From Heterohyrax brucei (lineage: Eukaryota; Chordata; Mammalia; Hyracoidea; Procaviidae), in assembly GCA_028571685.1 (NCBI GenBank), contig CM053143.1, positions 873,001 through 937,000 on the forward strand: a DNA stretch of 64,000 nucleotides, written 5' to 3'. A model generated the notes under the pieces. It saw nothing but the letters and a program-made list of their open reading frames with translations, did not search any database and was not told the DNA's origin. Positions within the stretch are counted from its first letter, which is position 1, and each line of letters opens with the position of its first letter. The position numbers and the translations under genes are program-made. This document shows, one piece after another, positions 11,880-24,034 of this stretch.

Positions 11880-14800
11880 AATGGGAATATTTTACTGATT
11901 TTCCTTCTCATCGTTCCTTTTATTGGTGTAAAAGAATCCAACTGATTTTTGTATGTTTATTTTGTATCCTGTTATGTGCTGTATCTTTCTATTGTATCAT
12001 CCACAAATAGAGACTGTTTAACTTTTTCAGTAACAATTTGGATGCCCTTTATTTCTTTTTCTTGCCTAATAGCTCTGTCTATGACTCCCAGCACAATGTT
12101 AAATTGGAGTAGTGTTAAAAGGGCATCTTTGTTTTGTTCCTGTTGTTGCGAAGAATGTTTTCTGCCTCTCTCTGTTAAGAATGATGCTGGTCATTCACTT
12201 TGTGTAGATGTTCTTCATTGTGTTGAGAAATTTCACTTCTGTACCTATTTTATTGAGAATTTTTATCAGGAATGGGTGTGGACCTTGTCAAATGCATTTT
12301 CTGCATCAGTTCACATGATTGTGTGATTCTTATGATTGTCTAATGCTAAACCATCCTTGCATACTTGCTGTGACTCCTACATGGTTGTGGTATATTACTT
12401 TTTTAATATAGTGCTGAATTCTGTTAGCTAGAATTTTGGTATCTGGGTGGTACAATATTGGATCCTATATTCGTGCTGTGGTCTGGTGGTGTTTGTTCTC
12501 ACAATAAAGTGCTTCCTTTAATAATTCTTGTGAGTTTGGTTTGATTTTTATATACATTCTTAATTTCTGTTTATCTGGAAATACCCTAATTTCACCATCA
12601 TATTTGAATGACAGTTTTATGGGATATATTATTCTTTATAGATAAATTCTGTCTTTCAAGGTTTTATATATATCATCCCATTGTTGTCTTGCCTGCATGG
12701 TTTCTGCCAAATAATCTGAACTTAACATTGTTTTTCTTATCTATGAGGCTTTTTTTGTTTTGTTTTCTTGAGCTGCTCTCAGAATTTTTTGTCTTTAGCT
12801 TTAGTGAGTGTGATTATGATATGCCTTGGTGATTTTCTTTTGGGTCTACCCTATGTGGCATTTGCTGAACTTCTTGGATGGTCATCTTTTCATCTTTCAT
12901 GACACTAGGAAGGTTTTCTGACAGCAGTTCTTCAGTGACCCTGTGGTTTTGTTTTTCTCTCCCTGTTCTGGAACTCTGATCACATGCAAATTTTTGCTTT
13001 TGATTGTATCCTATATAATTCTCAGGGTTTCTTCCTTTTACTTCATTCTTATGTATTTATTTGGATTTTTTTCTCAAATGGAGTTGTATCCAAGTATTTG
13101 TCTTCAGTTTCTCTTTCGTTATTTCAAACCTGTTCCTCAGCCCTTGTATGATGGTATCATTTCTGAAGTCTTATTGTTTATCTTTTGGATTTCTAACTGT
13201 TGTTTTTGTTTGAGTTGTAGTTGCAAATTTCTTTTGGCATTTTTTGTTGTATTAATTTCTTGAATCCCTCCATTTCTTTAATCTGTACTTTTCATTAATT
13301 TGTCTGCTTTTTAATGAATTTGTCTATTTTTTCCTCTCACTTTTGTCTGCTTTTTGCTTCAACTCTTGGATAGCTCTGAGTGTTAGAGATTTGTATTCTC
13401 CTTCAGCTAGTTCTAGTGCTTTTTCATCTATTGGAAAGTCATTTGGTGTTTTATCATCCTGTCCTGTTTTCATGTATATTTTGATATTGTCTGTTGTCTT
13501 TGGGACATTCTGTATTTCTTTTTTCCTTTTGGTGATTTTAGATCAGTTTTGTTTCATCCTGTTTTTTTGTTTCAGTTGGTTATTTTAGAGGCAGTAGGCT
13601 GTGCATTCTCTGTTGTTTGCTTGTGTGTGGTCAAGATACTTTTCACCTCCCTGTTGAATCACTCAGCTGTGGTGCAGCAGGACAGGTCTAGCTGAAGCGG
13701 AGGGCATGGCTGTTTCTTGTGGCATGTATAAGGACTGACCTGGGGTTAGGGACAGGTAATTAGTGTTGGGCAGGTTTCAACAGGCCATGCCTATTGTTGC
13801 GTGAGTGTGTAAGGTTCCGTGCACAATACAGATAGGCAGGAATGTGGAAGGAGGTTTTGATGTGTGTAGCTAATATGGGTTTTAAAAAAGAGGAGAGTGA
13901 GGAGAGAGAAACAGTAACCCAAACCAAACAGAGTGCTAAGGGAGTGATGAAAAACTCAGAAATGAAGAAAAACAAAATAGAAAAAGAATAGAGGAAAAGG
14001 AAAAAGAAAAAAATAGATAAAAGTTTGGATTTAAAAAAGAAAGGCCTTCAGGGGTCCCACTTGTTTAGTTGTGAAGGTGGCGGAAGTATCTCCCAGGCTG
14101 AGCAGCATAGCCTGGCTAGAAAGGGCATGGATGTCACACAGCACTAGGCATTCAGGAAGGAGGGGGGGGAAAGGTAAGTTTAGAGAGAAGAGAACTGAAG
14201 AAAGCTGAGGGATAAAGAGGAAAAAGAAAAGATGAAAGTAAAAAGGAAATTCCCTCAGGGATCCCACATGCAAACTGAAGAAGTGAGTACTAACCCATGC
14301 AGTACAGCCCATATAGAAGAGGCTCCCAAGCCACACAAAGAAAAAGAAAACAGACAGACAAAAGAAAAATACAACACAGCCAGCCAAGTGCCATTGAGTC
14401 GGATCCGACTCATGGCGACCCTAGGGGCCAGGGTAGAACTGACCCCCAGAGTATTCAAGGAGCACCTACACAACAAAAAAATAAAATTAAAAAAGCCCCT
14501 AGAATCCCACCATGATGGTGTCAGGGACTGGGGGAGTGTTTCCCCAGTTGAGTGGCACTTCATAGATGAAGGAAGGATGGTAGATGCAGCCAGATGTTCA
14601 AGAGAAAGGAGGGAGGTGTGGTGGGAGGCATGGAACAAACAAACAAAAACTAGAAAAAAGGAACATCCACTATGCACAAATGGCACTTAGGTAGCTGGCA
14701 AGTGTGGGCAGCATGAATCCAAGTGGCCAGGATGGAAGCAACTGTCTTCTGGCCAAGAGACTCCAGCAGGCAGCAGAGGAGGCCAAGGGTCTCAAGGGAA

Positions 14801-15360
14801 AGGGTGAGGTTTGAAAAAGTACTTATCACTGGTTACTGGGTGATCTGTGTCCTGCTAGAATCTCCGTGAAAGTGCTTTTACCATACTCTCTGTCTACTGA
14901 TCTCTGATGTGGATGGGGAAAATCCAAGCAGCACAGACACTGCATTTAGCAGCTTGAGGTACCTCAGCTAGCCAAGAGGTGTCAAAGGTGGAACAGTGGG
15001 GAGAAGATGAATTGTGGGGTGTGAAAGCAGGCATCAGTGCTTACTGGGTGATTTGTCTCTTGCTGAGATTTCTGTGAAGCTGTTTGCCTGTGCTCCCTAT
15101 CTGCCTGTTTCTGACAGGCATTCAAGAGGGAGAATCTTACTGTATTATTTGATGGGGAGTTCTGCTTGTATCTCTTCGCACTCTCTGTTCTGTGTCTGTT
15201 TATTACTTCATATGGTGTTTGAATTCTTTAGCTCTTTGTTTGTCACTTTGGATTCCAGGATTGATGTTTGTCTCTGTTTTACTCAGTTTTGTGGGTCTTT
15301 ATTGTGGAGGGAAGGTGTGGTGCTTCTGTCCATGGTGCTGTGTTGGCTGCAAGTCCCAAC
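11880..15360 (-). mobile_element. Old L1 'A', segment 4: RT start, ORF1/5' region and 5'UTR
   Basis: The sequence at 11910-11970 resumes exactly where 7454 stopped, judged against L1 'B' 9930-10020. RT sequence runs to about 12480, then a jump to L1 5'-proximal sequence ('ttgtcttgcctgcatggttt', 12680-12703) and a purine-rich 5'UTR from about 13600. The 5' end is near 15360, and its last part resembles 58660-58830. A possible target duplication, AACAATAGTTTCTTG (1296-1310) versus AACAACAGTGTTTTG (15361-15375), would define the whole element. Without insertions it is about 5.8 kb. Open stretches within 14031-14690 on either strand are chance frames in this 5'UTR. Confidence 0.75.
14382..14465 (-). 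repeat. Short SINE piece with 16-bp palindrome
   Basis: The stretch reads 'gccaagtgccattgagtc', then 'ggatccgactcatggcga'. It contains the perfect palindrome GAGTCGGATCCGACTC at 14396-14411. It belongs to the AfroSINE-related group also seen at 25330, 51389 and 54171. Confidence 0.65.
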
Positions 15361-15375
15361 AACAACAGTGTTTTG

Positions 15376-16740
15376 ATGAGTGGTATAGTAAAATTCTTAA
15401 AATTCTCCCCCTCTTCATTGTTTTACTCTACTTTGGCTGTTTCTATAGTTTTCTTTTTATCTTAATTTTAAGTTTGACTACAATATGCCTAGGTGGCATA
15501 GTGGTTAAGTTCTACATCTGGTAACCAAAAGGTTGGCAGTTCAAATTTGCCAGACACTCCTTAGTAACTCAATGGAGCAGTTGTCCTCTGTCTTATAGGG
15601 TCACTGAATTGGAAACCACTTGAAGGCACTGGGTTTGGTTGGTGTTTTATGCCTAGGTTCAGTTGTCTTCGTGTTTATCCTCCTGGGAGTTTGCTGAGCT
15701 TCTTGGATCTGTGGATTGATACTATCATCCAATGCAGAAAATTTTCAGCCTTTTCTCTTCAAATATTTCTTTGGCTCCAATTCTTAATCTTTTTTTTTCT
15801 GACACTCCAACTACATGTATGTTAGACCTTGTGATGGTTCTACAGATTCCACATACTCTTCTATTTTTTTCACTGTTCATTCCCTGTTTCTCTTTTGTGG
15901 TTATTTACCCTGACCTGAATTCTAGAGTACTTATCTTTTCCTTTGCTATTTCCAGTCTGAAGTTAAGCCAACTGAACATAATATTTTATATGATTTCTTT
16001 TCAGAATTTCCAACTGTTTATTTCTTTTCACTTTGTTTTCCATGACTAAAACTCCTGAACTATGCATGTTACCTGACTATCCTCTGGATTTAGATTCATC
16101 ATGATTATTTTAAGGTTTCTGCCTGACAACAATAACATCTGGGCCATTTTCTGGTCTACTTCTAATGCCTGTTTCTTCTCTTGACACACTTTATTGGTCA
16201 CATTTCATTTCTGTATGTTACATACACACATGTACACACACACTGCCAAACATATATCTATAGTTTTTCTGGGCCTGAGCTTTGCTGCAACTTTAGTTAG
16301 ATTCAGTTTACCACTGGCTTCTAATGTTTTGAGGATGGCATTCAGGCCTTCTTTTCAGATGGACTTAAGATATGACACTTGATATTTATGTTTGCTTTCT
16401 AGTCCAGCAGCAGTCTATCTTGGGTCACTGGGGAGTTCTCTTGGCTCTGCTAGCATTCTGTAATTTGAAGGATATCTGTTTGACCTACTGTCCTGTTCAC
16501 AACTCTCAGCATCCACTGCCTTACACTTAAAGCTTTTCTGAGCTCTTTATCCCTGCTTACATCCTTTAGCAAGCCACTGAATGACATTTGGGAAGTGCTG
16601 CACATCACAGTCTGGATGTCTCTCAGCTCTCCTGCCTTGCCTTCAGTGTTTGGCAGTCTACTCCACTTGATGAAGACCAATGGAAAAGAGTTTGTAAATG
16701 CCTGGGGCTCCTCAGTATTACAGGATGTCATTCTAGCCAT
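15376..16740 (-). mobile_element. Ancient L1M-type 5' region
   Basis: The text is typical of old mammalian L1 5' sequence read antisense: 'gtttgactacaatatgcc', 'gtttgctgagcttcttgg' and 'cacactttattggtcaca'. It is interrupted by an AfroSINE at 15495-15648. No ORF2 is present, and the right edge is uncertain. Confidence 0.6.
15485..15658 (+). mobile_element. AfroSINE (+) with perfect target duplication
   Basis: The SINE (15495-15648) is flanked by ATGCCTAGGT at 15485-15494 and 15649-15658. Its body has 'ggttaagttctacatctg', 'caaaaggttggcagttcaaa' and 'caatggagcagttgtcct'. It was inserted into L1M sequence. Confidence 0.93.
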
Positions 16741-16964
16741 ATGCAGTGGTTAAAAGTTTGAGATGTGTTTAACTAGCTGCTCCTGACTGTCATCTATGGG
16801 AGATTCTATCCTTCCACCATCTCATGAGGAATGAATACAGCCATAGGTCTCGTTTCCCCAAAGACAATCAAATTCAATTAGGTTTATTTGAGTCCTTGGG
16901 GCTCTGAATATATTAAAAAAAAAAAAAAATAGACTGAAGCACAAGTTATAAATTTCACAAATAT
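16741..16964. other. Unassigned spacer with A-run
   Basis: Unique-looking sequence with an A-run at about 16915-16929. No gene or recognised repeat. Confidence 0.4.
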
Positions 16965-17844
16965 AAACAATTTATAAGCCTCACATATTCAAGATACACA
17001 ATTCAGTGTGTTTTGACCGAAGTATACACTTGTGAAACCATCACCACAATAAACAGACCTTACCGTCACGCTCCAAATTTTTCTTTTGCCCTTTCCAATC
17101 TATCCTTCTTTCCATGCTTGTCCCCAGGCAACTGCTGATACGCTTTCTGTCCTTATAGATTAGTTTGCAGTTTTAGATTTATATAAAAGTAATTTTATAG
17201 CATGCATTCTTGTGTGTCTAGTTTCGTTCACTTAGTATTATGATTTTGATTTATATATCTTGTTCCATGTATCAGTGGAATAATGTATGGATAAACCACA
17301 TTTTATTTATTCGCTCTCCTGGTGATACATGTTTGAGTTGTTCCAGGGTTTTGGCTATTACAAATAAAGGTGCTACAAACATTTGTGTACATGTCATTAC
17401 TTGAATATATATTGTCATTTCTCTTGGGTCAATACCAATACCTAGAAATGGAATAAATGGACTGAATGACAGTGAGTATTTTTAAAGAACTGACAAATTA
17501 TTCTTCAAAGTGGTTGAACCATTTTATGATTCTATCAGCCGTAACAAATCCTGCTTATTCCACATCCTTACTTACACCCATCTCTTTCAAGCTTTTCATT
17601 TTTACACATTCCAAAATGTGTTTTTACCTAATGACTAACAATGTTGATCATATGAAAAGATGTTTCTTGGTCATTCATGTATCTCCTCTGAAGTGCCTTT
17701 TTAGATTTTTGGCTGAATTTTTAAGTGAGTTGTTTGTTTTCTTATCAAATTGTAAAACTTCTTTGTATACACTAGGTTCAAATCCTTTGCTAATATATGT
17801 GTTGTACTTTATCTTCTTGTGTGTGACTTGCCTTTTGGTTTGCT

Positions 17845-18614
17845 TTAGCTGTGTCTTTTTTAAAATCATTTTTTATGATTAAGTGAAAGTTTACAGTCCA
17901 TGTCAATTTTCCATATTAAACACTGAGCGTCTGCCTCTCTGCAGCTCTGTCTGCTCTCCTCACCCTGTGACAGCACATTCTTCTTTTCCACTCTTTACTT
18001 CCAGTATCCACCCAGTCAACACCTGTCCCCTCCTCTCCACCCTCCCTCTCCCCTCTAAAAAGAAACCAGTAGGACAGCCTCATATATGTATGCATTAAAT
18101 CATAAAGTACACACACCACCTGCATTGCTCTGTGTCTCCAAGTCCAGTCCATTCTTTGCCTGAAGTGTTGGCTACAGCACTGGTTTCAGCTCTGGGCTAG
18201 CAGCAAGTCTAGGGGCTACATTCTCAGGGGACCCTTCTAGATTGTTGCTGGACTATCAGATCTGGTCTTTTAATAGAGTTCTTGATCTGCACACCCCTTT
18301 TTCTCGTGTTACATCATGGACTCTACATTATGTTCTCTGTTAGGGTTGTCTTTGGTGGTGGCCAGGCGCCATCTAGTTCTTCTGCTCTGCTGATGTAGTC
18401 TCCCAGTCACATGGATCCTTCTACCTCCTCTGCTCCCTCTGGCTCATTTTTCCTTCTGTCTTTGATGGTCTCAGTTTTCATCTGTTCCAGGTGGGTTGGG
18501 GCTAGTTAATATTCCTCAGGTGGTAGCTTGCTGACTCTTAAGACCGCAGGTGCCACTCACCAATACAGGGTGCAGAACGCTCTCTTAGAAAAAGACTATT
18601 AGCTATATCTTTTG
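17845..18614 (-). mobile_element. L1 'D', 3' end only, with target duplication
   Basis: The L1 body (17860-18599) is an inverted 3' end: 'tgattaagtgaaagtttaca', then 3'UTR to about 18599. Flanks TTAGCTGTGTCTTTT (17845-17859) and TTAGCTATATCTTTT (18600-18614) match at 13 of 15 positions. It is a heavily 5'-truncated insertion with no ORF. Confidence 0.9.
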
Positions 18615-18703
18615 AAGAGCTAACAGTTGTAAAATTTTCAATGAAGTCCCGCCTTTTTCTTTTATGCTTTGCTTTCTCTTAAGAATCTTTGTCTTATACA
18701 AGG

Positions 18704-19632
18704 TGTCTAAGTCGTCTAGTGCTGCCGTAACAGAAATACCACAAGTGGATGGCTTTAAAAAGAGAATTTTTTTCTTTTTTATTGTGGTTAAGTGAAAGTA
18801 TACAGTCCAAATTAAAGTTGCATGTCTGCTTATCTGCAGCTCCTTCTACTCACCTTGCCTGGTGACAGCACACTCCCACTTTTCGTTCTATACTTCTAGT
18901 ATCCTCATAACAATCTACTGTCCCCTCCTCTCCATGCTCTCCTCTCCTGTCTAGAAAGAGAACAACAGCAGAACAGCCTCCTGTAAATGCATATAACCAT
19001 AAAGTATACACACCACATGGTCACATTTTGTCCCCGAGTCCAGTCCATCTTGTCTGAAGAGTTGACCTCAGTAGTGTTTTCTGGACAGGGACAGCAGCAG
19101 GTCTAGGGGCCATGCTCCCAGAGGATTCCCCAGGCCATCAGACCATCATTGTGGCCTTGAGCTGCATCCCTCTTTTCCTCATGTTTCCCCAGGAACTCAA
19201 CATTTTGTGCCCCATCACAGCTGTCTTAAAAAGAGAAATTTTATTGTGTCCGGCCCAGTAGGCTACAAGTCCAAATTCAGTGTGTCAGCTCTGGAAGAAA
19301 GCTTTCTCTGTTGTCGTCAGTCTTTCCCTGGACTGGAGCTTCTGAGTTGAGGGGACCGTGAGTGCTTACTAAAGGATGCACTCTGTTCCCAGCACTGATT
19401 TCTTGGTAGTATGAGGCTTCGCTTTCCTTTATATGCCAAGAGATTGTCTCAAGGCACAATTTAATCTGATGTGTTGAGTCCTGCCCCACCAACACAACGG
19501 CTGCCCATCTTCCTGTATTAACATCATAATGGCAGGGTATATAGCATATAGGAACATCACATAATCCCAGGAATCATGGCCTGGCCAAATTTCTACACTC
19601 AATTTGGGGGGATCATAATTCAATTCATTACA
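18704..19632 (-). mobile_element. Solo LTR, ERVL-MaLR-like, containing an L1 insertion
   Basis: A fossil LTR with TG...CA ends and near-identical 5-bp flanks (CAAGG 18699-18703, CAAAG 19633-19637). Read on the - strand, its end resembles MLT/MST LTR 3' ends ('taagccatccacttgtgg', then 'ggcagcactag'). L1 'E' (18771-19224) lies inside it. No internal viral region is present. It is old, and related to 34429-34938 and 36527-37030. Confidence 0.8.
18754..19242 (-). mobile_element. L1 'E', 3' end only, inside the LTR
   Basis: The inverted L1 3' end (18771-19224) starts with a T-rich run and 'attgtggttaagtgaaag'. It is flanked by TTTAAAAAGAGAATTTT (18754-18770) and a near-copy at 19225-19242. It contains only 3'UTR and is younger than the LTR that hosts it. 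Confidence 0.88.
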
Positions 19633-20304
19633 CAAAGTTAGAAAGATTTACTCCTATGTTTTCTTCTAGAAGTTTTGTAATTTAAGCTTACATTTATGGG
19701 TGTCATCCATTTAGAGTTAATTTTTGTGTATGATACAAAATTGGAAAAATGTTAATTTTTCCAGTTGTTGTAATAGCATTTATTGAAGAGATTTTTTTTT
19801 CCATTAAATTGCTTTGACGCCTCTGTTGAAAATTAATTGAACATGGACAATATACTCCATTGAACTCTATGTCCATTCATCAGTATCAAACTCATTTGAT
19901 GATAGTAGCTTTATAATACACTTTTCAACCAGATTATTAAATATATCAACTTTTTTCTTTAAAATTTATTTGTCTATTCTTTGTCTTCTGTATAAATTTT
20001 AGGATCATTTTGTGAAGCCTATGGGGATTCTGAATGGGATTGTATTGTGTCTCTAGAACAGTTTGGGGAGAATTGACATTTTAAGAGTGCTGAGTCATCA
20101 AATCTGTGAGCATGGTGTGTGTTTCCACTTATTTAGGCCTTCTTTTGTCTCCCTGATGTTCATACACAAATTTTAAGAGTGGAAACATTTGATATTTATT
20201 CCTAAGTATTTTATATTTGTTGACATTATTGTGAATAGATCTTTAAACTGTCATTCGTCAGTTGTTGGTTCTTAGCACATAAATTATAGTGGACTTTTGT
20301 AGCC

Positions 20305-20483
20305 TTAGATCCTACAAAACCCAAATCCAAACCTGTTGCTGTCAAGTTGGTTGTGACTCACAGTGACACTACAGGACAGAGCAGAACTGTTCTATAAGGT
20401 TTCCAAGGAGTGGCTGGTTGATTTGAACTGCTGCCCTTTTGGCAACAGCGAAGCGTTTAACCACTGTACCACCATCCATGCTA
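20305..20483 (-). mobile_element. AfroSINE (-)
   Basis: Inverted AfroSINE: 'aaacctgttgctgtcaag', 'ctataaggtttccaagga', then the inverted tRNA-like head 'gcgtttaaccactgtacc'. It was inserted into L1 'C'. Confidence 0.88.
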
Positions 20484-20904
20484 AATTTACTAGTTATTTC
20501 TCCTTTTGTACATCCCTTGGGAATTTCTGCATGAACACTTATATAAACAGAAATAATGTTAGTTTTTCTAAATGAGAGCATTTTACTTTTTATTTTTCTT
20601 ATCTTTCTTCCCCTAAGTTTTTTACAGTAGCTAGGAACTGACTTCAGCACAACCTCGATTAGAAGCAGCGACAGCAGGCCTTCTTGTCTTGTTACTAGTC
20701 GTACTATAAAATTATTTACTTTTTCAACATTAAATAAGACTTTAACTGTAAACTTTCATAGATTCCTTCTGATGGATTTTTAAATACTGCGTGGAATCAC
20801 CATGAGTTGGAGACCAACTTGATGGCAGCTAACATAATTTTATAGGTTATCTAGCATGGTCTTTTTGATTACAATGACAATATCATATAATTTTCTACCC
20901 TAAC

Positions 20905-21085
20905 CGGAAGTCCCTGGTGTTGTAGTGGTTAAGTGCTACATCTGCTGACCCAAAGATTGGCAGTCCAGATCTACCAGGTGCTCCTTGGAAACTCTATGGA
21001 GCAGTTCTACTCTGACCTGTAGGGTTGCTATGAGTAAGAATCAACTCGATGGCACTAGGTTGGATTTTTTTTTTTTTTGGTAGTA
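20905..21085 (+). mobile_element. AfroSINE (+)
   Basis: Complete head and tail: 'ccctggtgttgtagtggtta', 'ccttggaaactctatggagc', 'atcaactcgatggcac', and a T-run tail. A tail-only fragment of the same family lies at about 20795-20835. Confidence 0.9.
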
Positions 21086-22549
21086 TTTTCTCATTATCTC
21101 TTATTTCGCTTTACTTTCCCTTCTTTGTTCACATTGAGATTCCTCTCTTAAAAGTTACAAATGTATTTCTAATCTAAAAATCAAGAGATATTTTCCAAGT
21201 CCGCCTTATCCTCTTCCGACTGCTCAGAATATACATACCCTTTTGAACATTTATCGTTCTCTGTGCTTGTCTCCCTACTTCCTGATTGATGCTTCTCTGT
21301 CTTAGTCAAACCTTATTTTAACTCTTAAATATGAATAGTCCCCAGAGTATTAAATATGACCCATCTTCCTGCTTTACCTGTAGCCCTTTGACAGTGAGCA
21401 GTGTGAATTAAGCTCCTGGCATTAATTGACTTCTTCTAGGTGAATGACCATAAGTTTGTATATTTAGTCTGTTAAATGTTCCTTAATCAGAGGGTCCAGT
21501 TTTAAAATGTGTCACTATCAAGCTGCTCTGCCAACAGTTCCAGACCCATGTATACAAAAGAGAATTCCACATCCTTTCTCTCTAGCCTACTGCTGTTCTG
21601 CATCTGTTATCTGTTTCTGTTAATGGCTTCCTTATCCTTACAGTCAAACCTCAGAGTCATTGCACCCCAGAGCTACTTGGTTGCCACGTCATGTTAACTT
21701 TAATTTTATAATATCTCTGGTACCCAATTCTTCCTGCACCTTCCCATGACTTCCCCTGCTCCTTGCATTCATTTATACTGCTCTCTCTCAGTGGCATGCT
21801 GCTCTGCTTTCATCTTAATGTCTAAAACCCCAGTCATTTAAAAAAACAAGCATATATTTCAAGGAGCCTTTTCTGAATATCCGTTGACTGTCCCTGCCTA
21901 AAAGTAATATTTCTTATAATTTTTGTTAGCCTTCTAGGTCTATCTGTCCTCTACTTTTTATTACAAATAGTTAAGAAAATTCAATATGTATGTTACCATC
22001 ACTCATACTGGGTCTCTAAGGAAATTAAAGAAATAGTTTTATAGTTTTCAGAAACAGTAAATATTGATTGAACTGTGAATAACTTGACTGATAACTCATT
22101 TTAAAACTTGTTTGCAAAAATCAAGACCTAATGAGACTACAGGTGGCTTAACTTTATTTCACCAATATCCCAAAATGAACATGCATCTCTCTCTCTGATC
22201 ATCACTTAAACCTTTCTACAAAATAAACGAACGTTGAGGAAGCAGGTAGACAGAAGGCTAACACTGAATTGGTACTGAGAAGGTAGTTAAAAAAGTAATG
22301 AATGGAGACAACACTCTATAAAAAACACAAATCATTTTTCAATCTAGCATTCTAGGAACAGCAAATCAGATACTAGAGAATTTCTATTTATGCACAATTT
22401 TTATGACTTTTGAAATTTTTACATTGGGGATAATGTGGATTTATAGAAAATAGTATGCGATTCAGTGGCGTAATAAGGCTTGCTTGAGTTATACAGCAGG
22501 TTTGGATTAATGACTCAGAAAACAAAGACTTAAAATTTATACTAAACGA
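21086..22549. other. Unique sequence with a possible L2 remnant
   Basis: No gene seen. The stretch 21700-21960 resembles a diverged L2 3' region (+): 'caaggagccttttctgaata' sits where L2 has its 'gaggccttccctgacc' block. The rest is unassigned AT-rich DNA. Confidence 0.4.
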
Positions 22550-22735
22550 ACAACCAAACACATTGCTCTCAAGTCAGTTTTCACTCATAACAATCTGTTA
22601 GATGGAACTGAGCTGCCTCATAGGGTTTCCAAGGCTGTAATCTTTAGGGAAGCAGACTGCCACATCTTTCTCCCACGGAGTAGCTAGTGAGTTTGAACTG
22701 CTGAGTTTTCAGTTAGCAGCCAAGTGGTCAGTCAC
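22550..22735 (-). mobile_element. AfroSINE (-), long-middle variant
   Basis: The middle contains 'gtaatctttagggaagcaga', then 'atctttctcccacggagta', as in longer AfroSINE forms. The head lies at the right end ('tcagttagcagccaagtgg'). Confidence 0.85.
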
Positions 22736-22747
22736 TGTTATTTGTAA

Positions 22748-22912
22748 AAACCAAACCCATTGCTGCTGAGTAGATTCCAGCTCATAGTGACCCTATAGGA
22801 AAGAGTGGAAATGCTCCATAGAGTTTCCAAGGAGTACCTGGTAGATTCAAACTGCTGACTTTTTGGTTAGCAGCTATAACAACCACTGCATCACCAGGAA
22901 TTACTGTGTTAC
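22748..22912 (-). mobile_element. AfroSINE (-)
   Basis: A second copy in tandem with the previous one: 'ccaaacccattgctgctga', 'ctccatagagtttccaagga' and 'ggttagcagctataacaacc'. Confidence 0.88.
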
Positions 22913-23167
22913 CAGGGCTCCTCGAAATCTTCACTGTTCCCCAGACTTTTATATTCTAGTGTTTTATTAAAGGAATATGACATTTGACTTGTTAGCTAAT
23001 GTGATTACATAAGGCAAAACCAAGGTAGAATCTTCATATTCTGAGCAGTGATATAAACGCTACTATTGAATAGTCAATAAAGGGAACCCTAACTGTTGAT
23101 GTAGATATTACTTTCTTGTTATGCATTAATAATCTTTGAGTGGATTATTTCTGTATTTGTTGGGTAC

Positions 23168-23312
23168 TGAGCCCAAGCCCTGGTGGTTTAGGGGTTAAAA
23201 GCTCAGCTGTTAACCAAAAGGTTGGCAGTTGAAATCTGGCAACCACTTCTTAGAAATCCTGTGTCCCATAGAGTCACTATGAGTCGAGATCTACTCAATG
23301 GCAATGGATAAG
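23168..23312 (+). mobile_element. AfroSINE (+)
   Basis: Head 'aagccctggtggtttagg', 'aaccaaaaggttggcagttg', and body to 'tatgagtcgagatctactca'. Confidence 0.87.
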
Positions 23313-23894
23313 TGCTGTATTGATAACACAGGCCCACTCAGTGTTTCCTTCTATCATGCATAAGATCACTATGCAAAGCAGCTGAGGCCTCAACAGCAAC
23401 TAACAATGAATACCTAATATACATATCTAAGTTCTTTTAAACAAGCCTGATAAGTGATAAGAAAAAAAATTGCACTGGGGTAAAATATTACTGGATCTCT
23501 CCAAGAAAATGAATCAGTTGTATACTCAGTGGTTTTTGTTAGCGTGATTCTAGTGTAGACTGCAGTAAACATTAGTGTTTGACTGTGTGTACTCAAATTA
23601 CTTATTGTAAGGACCCCTTGAAAGTTATCAAACAGACAGTTGATATTAATTTGCACCTGTTACCCAGCATCCTAGTAGACAGGCTGTCAAATCTTTGGTA
23701 AAACAAATAGCACAAGATTTGAATTCAGGTTTGCCTTTTTTTTTTTTTTTCATGGATCTACAGGTATCAGGAAAAGCTAAGCACTTTACATATATTTTTT
23801 CTAATCCTTGCTACAACCCTGCTCATCAACATTTTCAGGTGAGGTACCAGAAGTTCAATGAACTCATGAAATTTGTTTAATATCACACCACTAA
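23313..23894. other. Unique sequence
   Basis: No gene or clear repeat; a T-run lies at about 23735-23750. Confidence 0.45.
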
Positions 23895-24034
23895 GTATGA
23901 ATGTGATACCATTGAGTCGATTCTGACTCAGGATTCCTGTAGACCAGAGGAGAACTGCCCCACAGGGTTTCCAAGACTGCAATTTTTACAGAAGCGGATG
24001 CCACGTCTTTCTCCCATAGGGCCAGTAGTCAGCG
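23895..24034 (-). mobile_element. AfroSINE fragment (-), long-middle variant
   Basis: Readable blocks are 'ccattgagtcgattctgact', 'cacagggtttccaagactgc' and 'cacgtctttctcccatag'. The head is missing and an MIR follows. Confidence 0.75.

Larger units (their letters stand above)
16965..20790 (-). mobile_element. Old L1 'C', four segments with insertions
   Basis: This is the L1M 3' end and ORF2 C-terminus read on the - strand. Segments are about 16965-17859, 18615-18698, 19638-20300 and 20484-20790. They are interrupted by L1 'D', the LTR at 18704-19632 and an AfroSINE. The text resumes in order after each insert: 'cttttgaagagctaacag', then 'ttctagaagttttgtaat', then 'ggccttcttgtcttgtt'. Confidence 0.8.

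Noticed and set aside
14031-14690. Overlapping open frames of 118-152 codons on both strands
   Set aside because: They lie in purine-rich L1 5'UTR sequence and have low-complexity composition (Phe/Ser or Lys/Arg runs) with no known domain.
20905-20975. tRNA-like A/B-box sequences here and in other + strand SINEs
   Set aside because: They are the tRNA-derived heads of AfroSINEs, not tRNA genes; no cloverleaf with acceptor stem was seen.
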